Made by a program: the position numbers and the translations under genes. This document shows positions 8,401 to 15,947 of a stretch of DNA of 21,977 nt, in pieces. Origin of the DNA: a virus. Each line of letters begins with the position of its first letter. The first letter of the stretch is position 1. The DNA is taken from positions 1-21,977 of IMG/VR virus record IMGVR_UViG_3300025767_000143, one strand, 5' to 3'. The notes beneath the pieces were generated by a model. It was not told the origin of the DNA and searched no databases. It saw only the letters and a list, made by a program, of their open reading frames with translations.

Positions 8401-10501
8401 TACTGTTAACTTGTATTTCTGCAGGAATATCTGTTGGTACAGCAGCTGTCAATGCATTAGATGTAATTTGTACTAATGCAGCAGCCGAAGCCCTAGCATC
8501 TGCTTCTTCAATATAACCTGCATTTTTATATTGTGTTATTGGCGATCCTACAGCATTTTCTGTTTGATAGTTTGTTGCTGGATCTAATTGTTGTAACACA
8601 GAATTCATTACTGTTACAGTATATACTAACGCTGCTGCTGTTTCGCCATCCTCGTCAGCAATTGCAGCAATTAATGCATTACCATCAAAATATGTTAATG
8701 CTGCTGCTCTACTTTTTTCGTTTCCGCCGTGAGTAAGGTCATAAATTACAGCATCTACAATTAACCCAACGTCCCTACGACAGGTTTCTTTAGTATATGT
8801 AAATGCACTTGTAAATGGCGCAATTTCATTTGCAATTTGATAGTCTACCCATTCAACTGTTTCTGCTTGGATAAAACTTTTATTTAAAGTTAACAGATGA
8901 GCTGCATTAGGTCTTAACGGACCTTTTTCAATTTGCTCTGCTGCATAACGAATTGTTTTAAATGGTTGATCAATTGTTCCACCGTAAGTTGGTGCTGGAC
9001 TATCGACTCCGTTTACTGGTTCAACATAAAAAATATGATTAATACTACCTAAAAATGACCATTCAGGTGCATTGCCTACTGAATTGACTTTTAATACTTG
9101 ACCTGCCTGTCCGATAGGAAGTCTTGCTGGACCTGAGCCGCCATAATATACTAAGTCGCCTGCTGTTGTAATAACCGATACTTCTGGTCCTCCTGACATA
9201 GTATTCCAGTAATCACCGTTTGTATCTTGGTCTGGTCTGTTTAGTGCTGCTATTTCATCTGATGTATGTCCTTGTACACAGACATAACTATTAACACCTG
9301 TACTAACAACATCGCCTAGCTCATATATTGTTGAGTCGGTCCATGCGTCTTTCCAAAAGAAACCACTGTTTAACTTTTCCCAGTATAGTAAATTTGGAGG
9401 AGTATTATTAAAGTTGTCTGCAATACATATATAAGTAAATCCATTAAGTCTAACTACGTCACCTACTTCGTATGCATAATCACTACTATCTTCAGCCCAA
9501 TCACCTAAAAATTTAAATCCAGTATTAAATAATTCCCAATCATCAGGGTTTACTGTAGGTTTGGCCTGTCTATGTATTGTTTTAGAAACATAAGTATATC
9601 CACCGTATGATACTATATCGCCAGGTTGATATCTTGTATCATTATTCCAGCTATCTTCAAATTCTAATCCGGGAACAAAAATAGACCAGTTACTTTCGTC
9701 TGTTTCAAATTCTAATGTACTAGTATGCGGTGATGTGCAAATCCAAAGGTCCCCGCCCCATTTTACAATGTCATTAATTTTATAACGAGTAGGAGTATAA
9801 GTCCAGTCGCCTAAATAAACAATACCTTTGTGTAAGTATTCCCAGTCTGGCTGATTAGCTTCTAAACCGCTTGTAATTGTTGCTGCTGAAGTATGTCCAT
9901 TAATATTAACATATAACTGGCCGCCATATCTTACAACGTCATTTGCTTTATATCGTGTATTTACTGTCCATTCATCTTTCCAATCAAAACCTGAGGAAAA
10001 TAAATTCCATTTTGCAATATCAATTTCGAGACCGATTGCAGCATCACTATTACTAGTATGGGCTTCTGTACACAAGTACACTAATGCTCCGTACTTTACT
10101 AGATCATTTATTTTATATCTAGTAGATACTTGCCAATCTGCTTGGTAGTCAAAACCTTCTGCAAATAAATCCCAAAGTAGTTGATCAGCTTCTAGTCCAG
10201 CAGATGATGTTACAGCCGATGTATGTTCTGTGTTTGCAATATAAAGATATCCGCCATATTTTACAATGTCATTATCATAATATAACGTACTAGTTGTCCA
10301 GTCTCCGCGCCATTTTTGGCCGTCAGTCATTTTGTTCCATTTATCAGCATCTTGTAAAAACTGAGGAGAACTAGTATGTCCTGCTGTGCAAACATACGTA
10401 ATGCCGCCAGCACGAACAATATCATCTTTGTAATATACAGTGTTGGTAGCCCAGTCGTCCTTAAAAACAAATCTAATTCTACCTAGTTTAAATTCAGCCA
10501 T
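5456..10501 (-). CDS. Giant tail-fibre-like protein, 8 W/Y/HTS repeats and interrupted beta-helix (1681 aa)
   Basis: N-terminus MAEFKLGRIRF matches its paralogue at 10535-15214 (MANFKLDRIRF) and is probably the particle anchor. Residues about 13-445 hold eight units of about 50 aa of the form W-x5-Y-x3-DIV-x-YGG-x-x-Y-x5-HTS-x(n)-W, resembling chitin-binding CBM5/12-like modules. A linker (ARLPIGQAGQVLKV) leads to a pectate-lyase-like beta-helix from about 490 to 1065 (IFYVEPVNG, PFKTIRYAAEQI, AVVGDELRST, KSPYVQNVTTFGTGC). The helix is interrupted by two helical modules, each with a CRRD motif (about 571 and 864). Beta-rich repeats (GSGYTSLPTLTI) follow, then TDQDGNFRVGELF near 1550 and a C-terminal PTQRAIKTYITSQIGGG segment. 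A late-promoter-like box lies just upstream, with aaagg at 10511-10515. Most likely a long virion fibre or baseplate-attached adhesin. No catalytic site is recognisable. Confidence 0.85.
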   Translation of the reverse strand: MAEFKLGRIRFVFKDDWATNTVYYKDDIVRAGGITYVCTAGHTSSPQFLQDADKWNKMTDGQKWRGDWTTSTLYYDNDIVKYGGYLYIANTEHTSAVTSSAGLEADQLLWDLFAEGFDYQADWQVSTRYKINDLVKYGALVYLCTEAHTSNSDAAIGLEIDIAKWNLFSSGFDWKDEWTVNTRYKANDVVRYGGQLYVNINGHTSAATITSGLEANQPDWEYLHKGIVYLGDWTYTPTRYKINDIVKWGGDLWICTSPHTSTLEFETDESNWSIFVPGLEFEDSWNNDTRYQPGDIVSYGGYTYVSKTIHRQAKPTVNPDDWELFNTGFKFLGDWAEDSSDYAYEVGDVVRLNGFTYICIADNFNNTPPNLLYWEKLNSGFFWKDAWTDSTIYELGDVVSTGVNSYVCVQGHTSDEIAALNRPDQDTNGDYWNTMSGGPEVSVITTAGDLVYYGGSGPARLPIGQAGQVLKVNSVGNAPEWSFLGSINHIFYVEPVNGVDSPAPTYGGTIDQPFKTIRYAAEQIEKGPLRPNAAHLLTLNKSFIQAETVEWVDYQIANEIAPFTSAFTYTKETCRRDVGLIVDAVIYDLTHGGNEKSRAAALTYFDGNALIAAIADEDGETAAALVYTVTVMNSVLQQLDPATNYQTENAVGSPITQYKNAGYIEEADARASAAALVQITSNALTAAVPTDIPAEIQVNSTINVKTGQFNEILPIIIPKNTAVVGDELRSTKIVAGGSFVDSGDVTYSLAAITHLASFIDNIVENNTAGWTKNTSETQVTTRPAGSSAAGTAAAGIVTDIKEYIDFKINAVGSEPAIVGTNTPVATTEYTYAIEVLEANREFIKDEVIAFITATYPAYVYDEASCRRDIDRYIDAVQYDLNYTGNYKAILAARYYVNAVNGSTLEDMFYARNGTGLRNCTVSGLNGTLGADNAYGTKRPTAGSYVSLDPGWGPNDDRVWISTKSPYVQNVTTFGTGCVGCKIDGDLHAGGNDSIVANDFTQVLSDGIGVWCTNLARTELVSVFSYYGHIGYLAENGGKIRATNGNSSYGAFGTVSEGVDSTETPITGSVDNYSTDAVVQSIFTDGNEILQFEYLNAGVGYTTSTTAIKTVGSIGAADASRTVGSYNGLVGTSNGSGIDQEFDITIEDGGLVNTLKVVKGGSGHSPGDTITIQDSDLGGGGAPNLTFQVSTVGDATEFVVSGDGVGAVINSPTVKNGAVYQVRLTDPSDNQGGADYVTASNYAQVGTSTQITLSNTDTNTSAAFVGMAIYILTGLGAGQYGYIDTYNSGTKIATIKKMSDDTAGWDHLTGAAISSSLDDSTSYLIEPRLTFSSPPSGLYADTAKARARVEDGKIVEIRITDPGSGYTSLPTLTITDPSNTVEAPTLVRYGDGVLGQPTWTDRGTGYSLASAVPTGDGYADQYQVGSYIQVEGLTSVPLAGSNVEIAGISNVYYKLVTVRNLLGTGPYSALLQVSPEIGVTDAPEHAEGITIRYRYSQCRLTGHDFLDIGTGNFANTNYPGIPLINPDATKETYERGGGRVFYTSTDQDGNFRVGELFSVEQSTGIATLDADAFNISGLQELQLGSVSLGGTSALITEFSADGTFASDSDNILPTQRAIKTYITSQIGGGAATLNVNSITAGQVKIIGTEITTPTGVTIDVTAPMNFNVGINGYPQAWNYFLS
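9190..10465 (-). repeat. Eight tandem ~50-aa W/Y/HTS coding repeats (1681-aa protein)
   Basis: Protein-level repeats beginning DDWATNTVYYKDDIV, DWTTSTLYYDNDIV, DWQVSTRYKINDLV, EWTVNTRYKANDVV, DWTYTPTRYKINDIV, SWNNDTRYQPGDIV, DWAEDSSDYAYEVGDVV and AWTDSTIYELGDVV. Each has a Y/W-C-x-x-x-HTS-like middle (degenerate in units 6 and 7) and a closing Trp. DNA identity between units is low, so the array is old. Confidence 0.9.
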
Positions 10502-10519
10502 GTTGCAGTTCCTTTAATA

Positions 10520-10527
10520 TATTTATC
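10520..10527 (-). promoter_or_regulatory. T4-type late promoter box GATAAATA (1681-aa gene)
   Basis: GATAAATA on the - strand in the 33-bp gap before the 1681-aa gene. With the usual late-promoter geometry the transcript would start at about 10514, inside the aaagg ribosome site at 10511-10515. The leader would be only about 13 nt, which is tight, so the exact start may lie a few bases earlier. Confidence 0.62.
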
Positions 10528-10534
10528 ATATTCT

Positions 10535-13500
10535 TTATTTAAACATTGCACGAGCTAACATAGAGCCTGCAATACCCTTCTTAAAGTTTATTGTTCTGTT
10601 TACTTGAATAGTACTTCCACCTGTTGTACTAAATGTATTACCGGTAACTTGTACTTCACCAGCAATTAATGTATTTGTCGAAACATTTGATGTTCCGCCG
10701 CCCAGCCTACTTTCAATATAAATTTTAACTGCACGTTGCGTTGGAATAATGTTATTAGAGTTAGCAATAAAGGCGCCATCTTTAGAAAATTCTCTAACAA
10801 CAACTGCTGTTCCGCCTACTTGAATCCCGCCCAATGTTAATTCCGTTAGACCATTAAGTTCGAAATAACTAGCATTAATACTTACAATACCTGTTCTTTG
10901 TTGCACTTCAAATAGCTCGCCGACTCTAAAGTTACCATCTTGGTCTGTACTTGTGTAGAATACTCTGCCACCACCTGCTTCAACAACTTCGTTTGCAGGT
11001 TTAGGATCATTAACTCCTTGATATCCAATTACATATAAACCAGGATAATTTGTTTCTAATGCATTACCTGTGCCAATATCTAAGAAATCATGACCTGTTA
11101 ATCTTACTTGACTATATCGTTGTCTAATAATCATACTAGTTGAATGATCAGGAGATTCTGCTCTATCAATAGTTGGTGAAACTGTTAATGTTGCTGCATA
11201 ATTTCCTAATGACCCTGTTGGAGTAGTAAATGACACAACTCTATATGTTACATCATCAATGCCGTCGATAACTAAGTTATCTCCTGGTCCAGGAATTCTA
11301 CTCATATTAGATACAATAAGGTCGCCGCCGATTTGGTAAGAATCTGCTAATCCGTTTCCAGTTATAGAAATTTTAGCAGATGCATATTCTGTTCCTCTGT
11401 TAGTAAATCTAGGTTGCGGTAATACCCCAGAATTAGTTCTTGGCGTAAATGTAGCATCTACTGTATTATTAGGATCAACTAAAGCAATTCCCATACTATC
11501 ATCGGTGTATCCGCTACCTGGCTCGTAGATATGAAACTCTTTTATTCTACTTGAATCGACTATTGCACGTATCAACGGCTTAGCTCCAGTAGTTAACACA
11601 TCGATATTAGATTGCGATGATTGGTTTGCTAAGAATCTTGCTCCATTATCAGATTCTCCAGCAGCAAAAGTTGTATATCCGCCGGTTCTAAAAAGAGTTT
11701 TGATAGTACTATCTTCCATTTCAGATGACCATACGTATCCACTGTTCGACATACTAACAACATTTGTAGTTGATGTTATTGCTGCAAAAGTTCCTTGGCT
11801 ATATTCAACCTTAGACCATGCACTATTTGTATCTTCATCAATTGATGAAGAATACCAAGTAACGCCATCGAAACTATACATTCTAACGTCACTGCCGTTT
11901 TGTACAGCAACAAATCTATTATTACCATACGCAATCGATGTCCAATTTCCGCTCGGTACAGTAACACTTGTCCAAGAAGTACCGTCAGTTGATGATGATG
12001 CTGTGCCGCCGCTTTTTATAGCAATAAACTTGCCTGAACCATATGCAATATCTGTATGCTGACTTGACGGTAATGCTCCGCCTGCTGTCCAAGTATCACC
12101 TTGATTGTCGGAATATGCAACGTTTGTGCCGCCGCTTGGACCGCCAGCAATTACTACTAATCGAGAACCATTATATGCTCCTGCTGTCCAATAATCAGTT
12201 GCTGGCATAGTTTCTGATGCCCACGAAGAGCCGTTACTGGTTCTTGCAATAGAATTAGTATTTTGCGTAGATTGTAAAAATATAGCACTGCTGTCTGCAG
12301 ATGCTACACTAGTCCATGTTCCTGCTGGTATTGTTATAGAATTCCATGTTGTTCCGCCGTTAGTTGATAATCCGCCGGCTGTTCCGCCTGCTTGTGCGCC
12401 AACCCATGTATTACCACCTAACCAAGCAACTGCTCCGAATATAGTAGGAGTAATATTATTAGTTACATTAAATATAGGTTCGTCAACTGATACTCGTGTT
12501 TCGATTGAGTATCTAGTTGTAGCATCTAACACCGGTGCTAGTGGATATCCAGGATATAAATGGTCCCAGCCCTGTTTTCCATCTGATTCTCTAGACACAA
12601 TAAGGTCTTTTGATACTGCATTATATCCAGTTATTACACCATACTGTCCTACACCAGTACCTTGTGTAATAATAATCCGCAGTCCTTCAAATGCAGCAAT
12701 AGTATTATTATCAGCAACAGATATTCTAATTCCTAATTCGTCGCCTCCTTGAGCATAGTTAACTATTTGTCCGTAATTAATGCCGCCGGCTACACTTGAA
12801 TCGCCTGGATCTGTTAGTCTTAATTCCGAAATGCCACCTTTTCTAAATTCATCGTACACTACTGTTGCATCTGCGCCAGGTCCTGAAACAGTTCCAGATG
12901 CTGTAGAGTATCCTAGTCCTGCATTACTGTAACCTAAAGTAATTAACTGATTACTATTTGTGAATACTTGAACTACATTTGCTGGTTTGCTTCGATTATT
13001 TACTACTGCTGTAATAGGAGTTTCTGTTGAATCAAATCCTTCAGCAACCGATCCATATGTACCATAAGAGTTATTGCCGTTAGTACCTCGAAGTTTGCCG
13101 CCGTCGGTTGACAAATAACCTATATGGCAGTAGTATGTAAATACAGAAACAAGTTCCGATAATGCATTGTTAGATGCCCAATAACCAATTCCGTCTGGAA
13201 TAATTTGTGTAAAATCGTTTGCAACAATTGACTTAGTTCCGCCATTGTGTAAAGATCCGTCAATTCTCATTCCAACACACCCTGTACCAAACGTTGATAC
13301 GTTTTGTACGTATGGAGATTTAGAAGTAATGTGTACACTAGCATCATCAGGGCCTGTGCCCGGATCCAGTGATACAAATGCTCCAGCAGATGGTCTTCTT
13401 GTTAGAAATTGATTTGGTGCTCCGAGTGTTCCACTTAATCCTTGCAGTGTACAATTTCTTAGTCCGCCGCCGTTTCTTACATAAAACATATTTGCTGTTT

Positions 13501-15214
13501 CGTGTCCGACTTGAGGAGTAACTATTGTACTTCTTAATTCATCACCTACTACTGCTACATCTGCTGGAATTGATATTGGTAGTATTTCTTCGTAAATTCC
13601 AGTTTTAACATATATAGTTGCCGGTGCTCTTGCAGCTTCGTCAGCTAATATATAATCACACGCATATTTAATTGTTCTAAAAGGTGCTGATATTGTTTTG
13701 CCACTTGAGTCGGAATCAGTGCCTTCTATTGATACATAATAAACTTTAGTAGCTAAGTCGTGATTTTCCCAAGATATTGCAGTTTCTAAATCGTTAACTT
13801 TTAGAACAGTGCCTTGAACTCCGACAGGCAAGTCAACAATATCTGTACCGTTGTGTGTTCTAAGATCGCCTCTATCTACTAAAACGTTATCAGCTGATCC
13901 ACCAACTTTTATAACCCAGTTTGTTCCTGCGCCTGCTACATCGCTCTTAGGATTTTCGCCAGTGTGTTGCTGTAATGCACTATATGCAGTTCCTGCATAC
14001 ACTGCAATATCACCCGGAAAGTAAAGTCTTGTGACATTCCAATCTCCTATATATTGGTTACCTGTAATTAATACTTGCCAGTTAACTGTAGATGTAGGAT
14101 ATACTCCTGCTGCATGATCAGTTCTCGCAACGTAAACATATCCATTGTTTCTGACAACATCGCCTGTTTTATAATCAGAATCTACTGACCAATCACCTAC
14201 AAATTTGTAAGAGGCTATTAATAATTCCCAATCGCCAGTATCTTGTAATATACCATTTACTGAAGGAACACTGCCGATATTATTTGTTAGTGCAGTATAT
14301 ATGTAGCCGCCATATTGTACAATATCACCTTTTTGGTATTGTACAAGAGTAGACCAACTTGCTTCATAACTTAGGCCTGGAAGCCATAATTCCCAGTTTG
14401 TTACTTGATCATCGTTTGCTAATTCATCATCTATAGATGTATGAGTTGTTATACATCTCCATAAAGAAGGACCGTATTTAACAATATCACCTACACGATA
14501 GTATGTAACATTAGCATAATCTTCTTTATATTCTAAACCCGAAATAACAACTTCCCATTTTGAAAGATTATCTTCTATGTTCAGTGTACTTGTATGGCCT
14601 TCAATACAACGATATACAGACCCATTATATCTTACAATATCATCTTTTACATATCTATTTAAATTTACAAGATCGCCCTTCCAAAAATCAGAAACTGTTA
14701 CAAGTGTCCAAGAACTTTGATCGTCTTCAAGTCCAAGTACAGTAGTAGTTGTTGACTGATGTTTAGTATTACAAACATAAACATTACCATTGTATCTTAC
14801 TACGTCACCAAGCTCGTAATATGTTAGTATTGTCCATTCGTTTAACCAGTTGTCTGTAGTAGCAAGTATAGCCCAGTAAATTGCGTCTCCAGTTAGTCCT
14901 GTTTGTATAACTGCGTTAGAAGTGTGCGGAAAAATACATTTATATATGTATCCATTCCATTTTACAATATCATGCTCGTCGTAATATGTATTAATTTGCC
15001 AAGGGCCGTCCCATACACTTCCGGTTTGCATAATTTCCCATTTTGGAACTATATCAAGTTTATCAAGATAAAAATCAGCATTAGAGGTATGCCCAACAAG
15101 ACAAACATAAACTGTGCCTTGATAATATACTACATCGTCTTTGGTATATTGTGTTTCTGTGGCCCAAATATTTTGCCATCTAAATCTAATTCTGTCTAAT
15201 TTAAAATTTGCCAT
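10535..15214 (-). CDS. Giant tail-fibre-like protein, 8 W/Y/HTS repeats, beta-helix and inserted Asp-box propeller (1559 aa)
   Basis: Paralogue of the 1681-aa protein. After the MANFKLDRIRF anchor, residues about 14-450 hold eight W/Y/HTS modules. A linker (DIVDLPVGVQGTVLKV) leads to a beta-helix at about 490-740 (KVYYVSIEGTDSD, PFRTIKYACDYIL, IYEEILPISIPAD, KSPYVQNVSTFGTGC). Unlike the paralogue, this helix is uninterrupted. Residues about 920-1205 insert six Asp-box blades (STNGGTTWN, TSNGSSWA, SDNQGDTWT, SSTDGTSWT, SFDGVTWY, SNSGYVWS), a sialidase/BNR-type propeller. The shared scaffold then resumes (GSGYTDD, TDQDGNFRVGELF near 1425, PTQRAVKIYIESRLGGG). Its ribosome site GGAAG lies within the 3' end of the 127-aa gene, 5 bp upstream, implying coupled translation. 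No sialidase catalytic Arg triad is evident, so a binding role is preferred. Probably a virion adhesin. Confidence 0.85.
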   Translation of the reverse strand: MANFKLDRIRFRWQNIWATETQYTKDDVVYYQGTVYVCLVGHTSNADFYLDKLDIVPKWEIMQTGSVWDGPWQINTYYDEHDIVKWNGYIYKCIFPHTSNAVIQTGLTGDAIYWAILATTDNWLNEWTILTYYELGDVVRYNGNVYVCNTKHQSTTTTVLGLEDDQSSWTLVTVSDFWKGDLVNLNRYVKDDIVRYNGSVYRCIEGHTSTLNIEDNLSKWEVVISGLEYKEDYANVTYYRVGDIVKYGPSLWRCITTHTSIDDELANDDQVTNWELWLPGLSYEASWSTLVQYQKGDIVQYGGYIYTALTNNIGSVPSVNGILQDTGDWELLIASYKFVGDWSVDSDYKTGDVVRNNGYVYVARTDHAAGVYPTSTVNWQVLITGNQYIGDWNVTRLYFPGDIAVYAGTAYSALQQHTGENPKSDVAGAGTNWVIKVGGSADNVLVDRGDLRTHNGTDIVDLPVGVQGTVLKVNDLETAISWENHDLATKVYYVSIEGTDSDSSGKTISAPFRTIKYACDYILADEAARAPATIYVKTGIYEEILPISIPADVAVVGDELRSTIVTPQVGHETANMFYVRNGGGLRNCTLQGLSGTLGAPNQFLTRRPSAGAFVSLDPGTGPDDASVHITSKSPYVQNVSTFGTGCVGMRIDGSLHNGGTKSIVANDFTQIIPDGIGYWASNNALSELVSVFTYYCHIGYLSTDGGKLRGTNGNNSYGTYGSVAEGFDSTETPITAVVNNRSKPANVVQVFTNSNQLITLGYSNAGLGYSTASGTVSGPGADATVVYDEFRKGGISELRLTDPGDSSVAGGINYGQIVNYAQGGDELGIRISVADNNTIAAFEGLRIIITQGTGVGQYGVITGYNAVSKDLIVSRESDGKQGWDHLYPGYPLAPVLDATTRYSIETRVSVDEPIFNVTNNITPTIFGAVAWLGGNTWVGAQAGGTAGGLSTNGGTTWNSITIPAGTWTSVASADSSAIFLQSTQNTNSIARTSNGSSWASETMPATDYWTAGAYNGSRLVVIAGGPSGGTNVAYSDNQGDTWTAGGALPSSQHTDIAYGSGKFIAIKSGGTASSSTDGTSWTSVTVPSGNWTSIAYGNNRFVAVQNGSDVRMYSFDGVTWYSSSIDEDTNSAWSKVEYSQGTFAAITSTTNVVSMSNSGYVWSSEMEDSTIKTLFRTGGYTTFAAGESDNGARFLANQSSQSNIDVLTTGAKPLIRAIVDSSRIKEFHIYEPGSGYTDDSMGIALVDPNNTVDATFTPRTNSGVLPQPRFTNRGTEYASAKISITGNGLADSYQIGGDLIVSNMSRIPGPGDNLVIDGIDDVTYRVVSFTTPTGSLGNYAATLTVSPTIDRAESPDHSTSMIIRQRYSQVRLTGHDFLDIGTGNALETNYPGLYVIGYQGVNDPKPANEVVEAGGGRVFYTSTDQDGNFRVGELFEVQQRTGIVSINASYFELNGLTELTLGGIQVGGTAVVVREFSKDGAFIANSNNIIPTQRAVKIYIESRLGGGTSNVSTNTLIAGEVQVTGNTFSTTGGSTIQVNRTINFKKGIAGSMLARAMFK
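13895..15172 (-). repeat. Eight tandem ~50-aa W/Y/HTS coding repeats (1559-aa protein)
   Basis: Units begin IWATETQYTKDDVV, PWQINTYYDEHDIV, EWTILTYYELGDVV, DLVNLNRYVKDDIV, DYANVTYYRVGDIV, SWSTLVQYQKGDIV, DWSVDSDYKTGDVV and DWNVTRLYFPGDIA. The HTS motif is clear in units 1, 2, 4 and 5, varied in 3 and 8 (HQS, HTG), and lost in 6 and 7. The count equals that of the paralogue, so the array predates the gene duplication or has been kept at eight. Confidence 0.9.
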
Positions 15215-15219
15215 TTTTA

Positions 15220-15603
15220 TTAACTTCCGTAATTATTGCCTGCAGATGAATCATTATCATCATACGTATATTTGTGATTAATTCTAGCAACTAGCTCGCC
15301 TTCATCATTAACATAGTACCATATATTTTTTGTATCCCATCGATATTGTTCATAATTTAAATTATCGTAAACTAAATTATGATTAACATCTCTTCCTTCA
15401 GTAAAATCTTGTCCTTCAACAAAATCAGGATAGTTCTGTGTTGTGTCACCCGGGTTGTTAATTGTTAAACTATCGGTTTTTGACATTTGGTCTACTTTAC
15501 CAAGAAATAATTCTCCGTGATCTGTTCTACGTAATCCGTAAAAATATCGATCTTTAAGTGTAGACATCATGTCTTCAATACTTGTACCTGTGTAACTACT
15601 CAT
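15220..15603 (-). CDS. Conserved-looking phage protein of unknown function (127 aa)
   Basis: A 127-aa soluble, acidic, aromatic-rich protein. It starts MSSYTGTSIEDMMSTLKDRYFYGLR and ends with a serine/asparagine-rich tail (DDNDSSAGNNYGS). A helical N-terminus is followed by a Tyr/Trp-rich beta region (YEQYRWDTKNIWYYVND, GELVARINHKY). I do not recognise a family. GGGA at 15611-15614 precedes the ATG by seven bases. The gene ends 5 bp before the 1559-aa gene and carries that gene's ribosome site. Being locked in a structural operon suggests a small tail, baseplate or fibre-joining part, by context only. Confidence 0.72.
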   Translation of the reverse strand: MSSYTGTSIEDMMSTLKDRYFYGLRRTDHGELFLGKVDQMSKTDSLTINNPGDTTQNYPDFVEGQDFTEGRDVNHNLVYDNLNYEQYRWDTKNIWYYVNDEGELVARINHKYTYDDNDSSAGNNYGS

Positions 15604-15614
15604 AACCTTTTCCC

Positions 15615-15944
15615 TTATACAATATCTACATAACTAATTACTGCATCAATTGAATCATCTTCATCTGACGAAATATATAACTGATTAGACGGTGAAAGTA
15701 TTATTTTTTCGCCGCCGCTAAGTGCCTTTAAACTACCATGTGGTGGAATCATAACATCTTTAATAAAATAACCATGTACACTATCAGAGTCTTTTATTGT
15801 GACACTTGCATACACTACTGATTCTGTTAAATTTGATAACTGTAGTCCAATAATAGTAGAGCGTGTACCTGCACCAGTTTCGATTGCAAGTACTGGCAAT
15901 TCTCCTATGTCTTTTAATATTTTATTTTCAAATGTTGTTGCCAT
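15615..15944 (-). CDS. Small beta-rich virion-type protein of unknown function (109 aa)
   Basis: A 109-aa protein with alternating beta strands (RSTIIGLQLSNLTE, VVYASVTIKDSD, GEKIILSPSNQLYISSDE, AVISYVDIV) and a PPHGSLKALSGG turn. It resembles the 106-aa protein at 5120-5440 in length, strand pattern and the N-x-LxxxSS segment, so it is a probable distant paralogue. The AGGA ribosome site at 15951-15954 overlaps the last codons of the 1121-aa gene, whose stop lies 3 bp before this ATG, so translation is coupled. Likely a small virion or fibre-associated protein. No enzymatic motif is seen. Confidence 0.72.
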   Translation of the reverse strand: MATTFENKILKDIGELPVLAIETGAGTRSTIIGLQLSNLTESVVYASVTIKDSDSVHGYFIKDVMIPPHGSLKALSGGEKIILSPSNQLYISSDEDDSIDAVISYVDIV

Positions 15945-15947
15945 GTT

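Noticed and set aside
7896-8516. 206-codon open frame on the + strand
   Set aside because: It lies antisense within the 1681-aa gene, lacks a convincing ribosome site and looks like the complement of an Ala/Val/Thr-rich coding stretch.
9190-15172. CRISPR array or DNA-level tandem repeat
   Set aside because: The repeats exist at protein level with diverged DNA, and there are no constant repeat and spacer units.
10535-15214. Calling the propeller a sialidase or the beta-helix a pectate lyase
   Set aside because: Only fold motifs are visible; no catalytic residues of either enzyme family could be placed.
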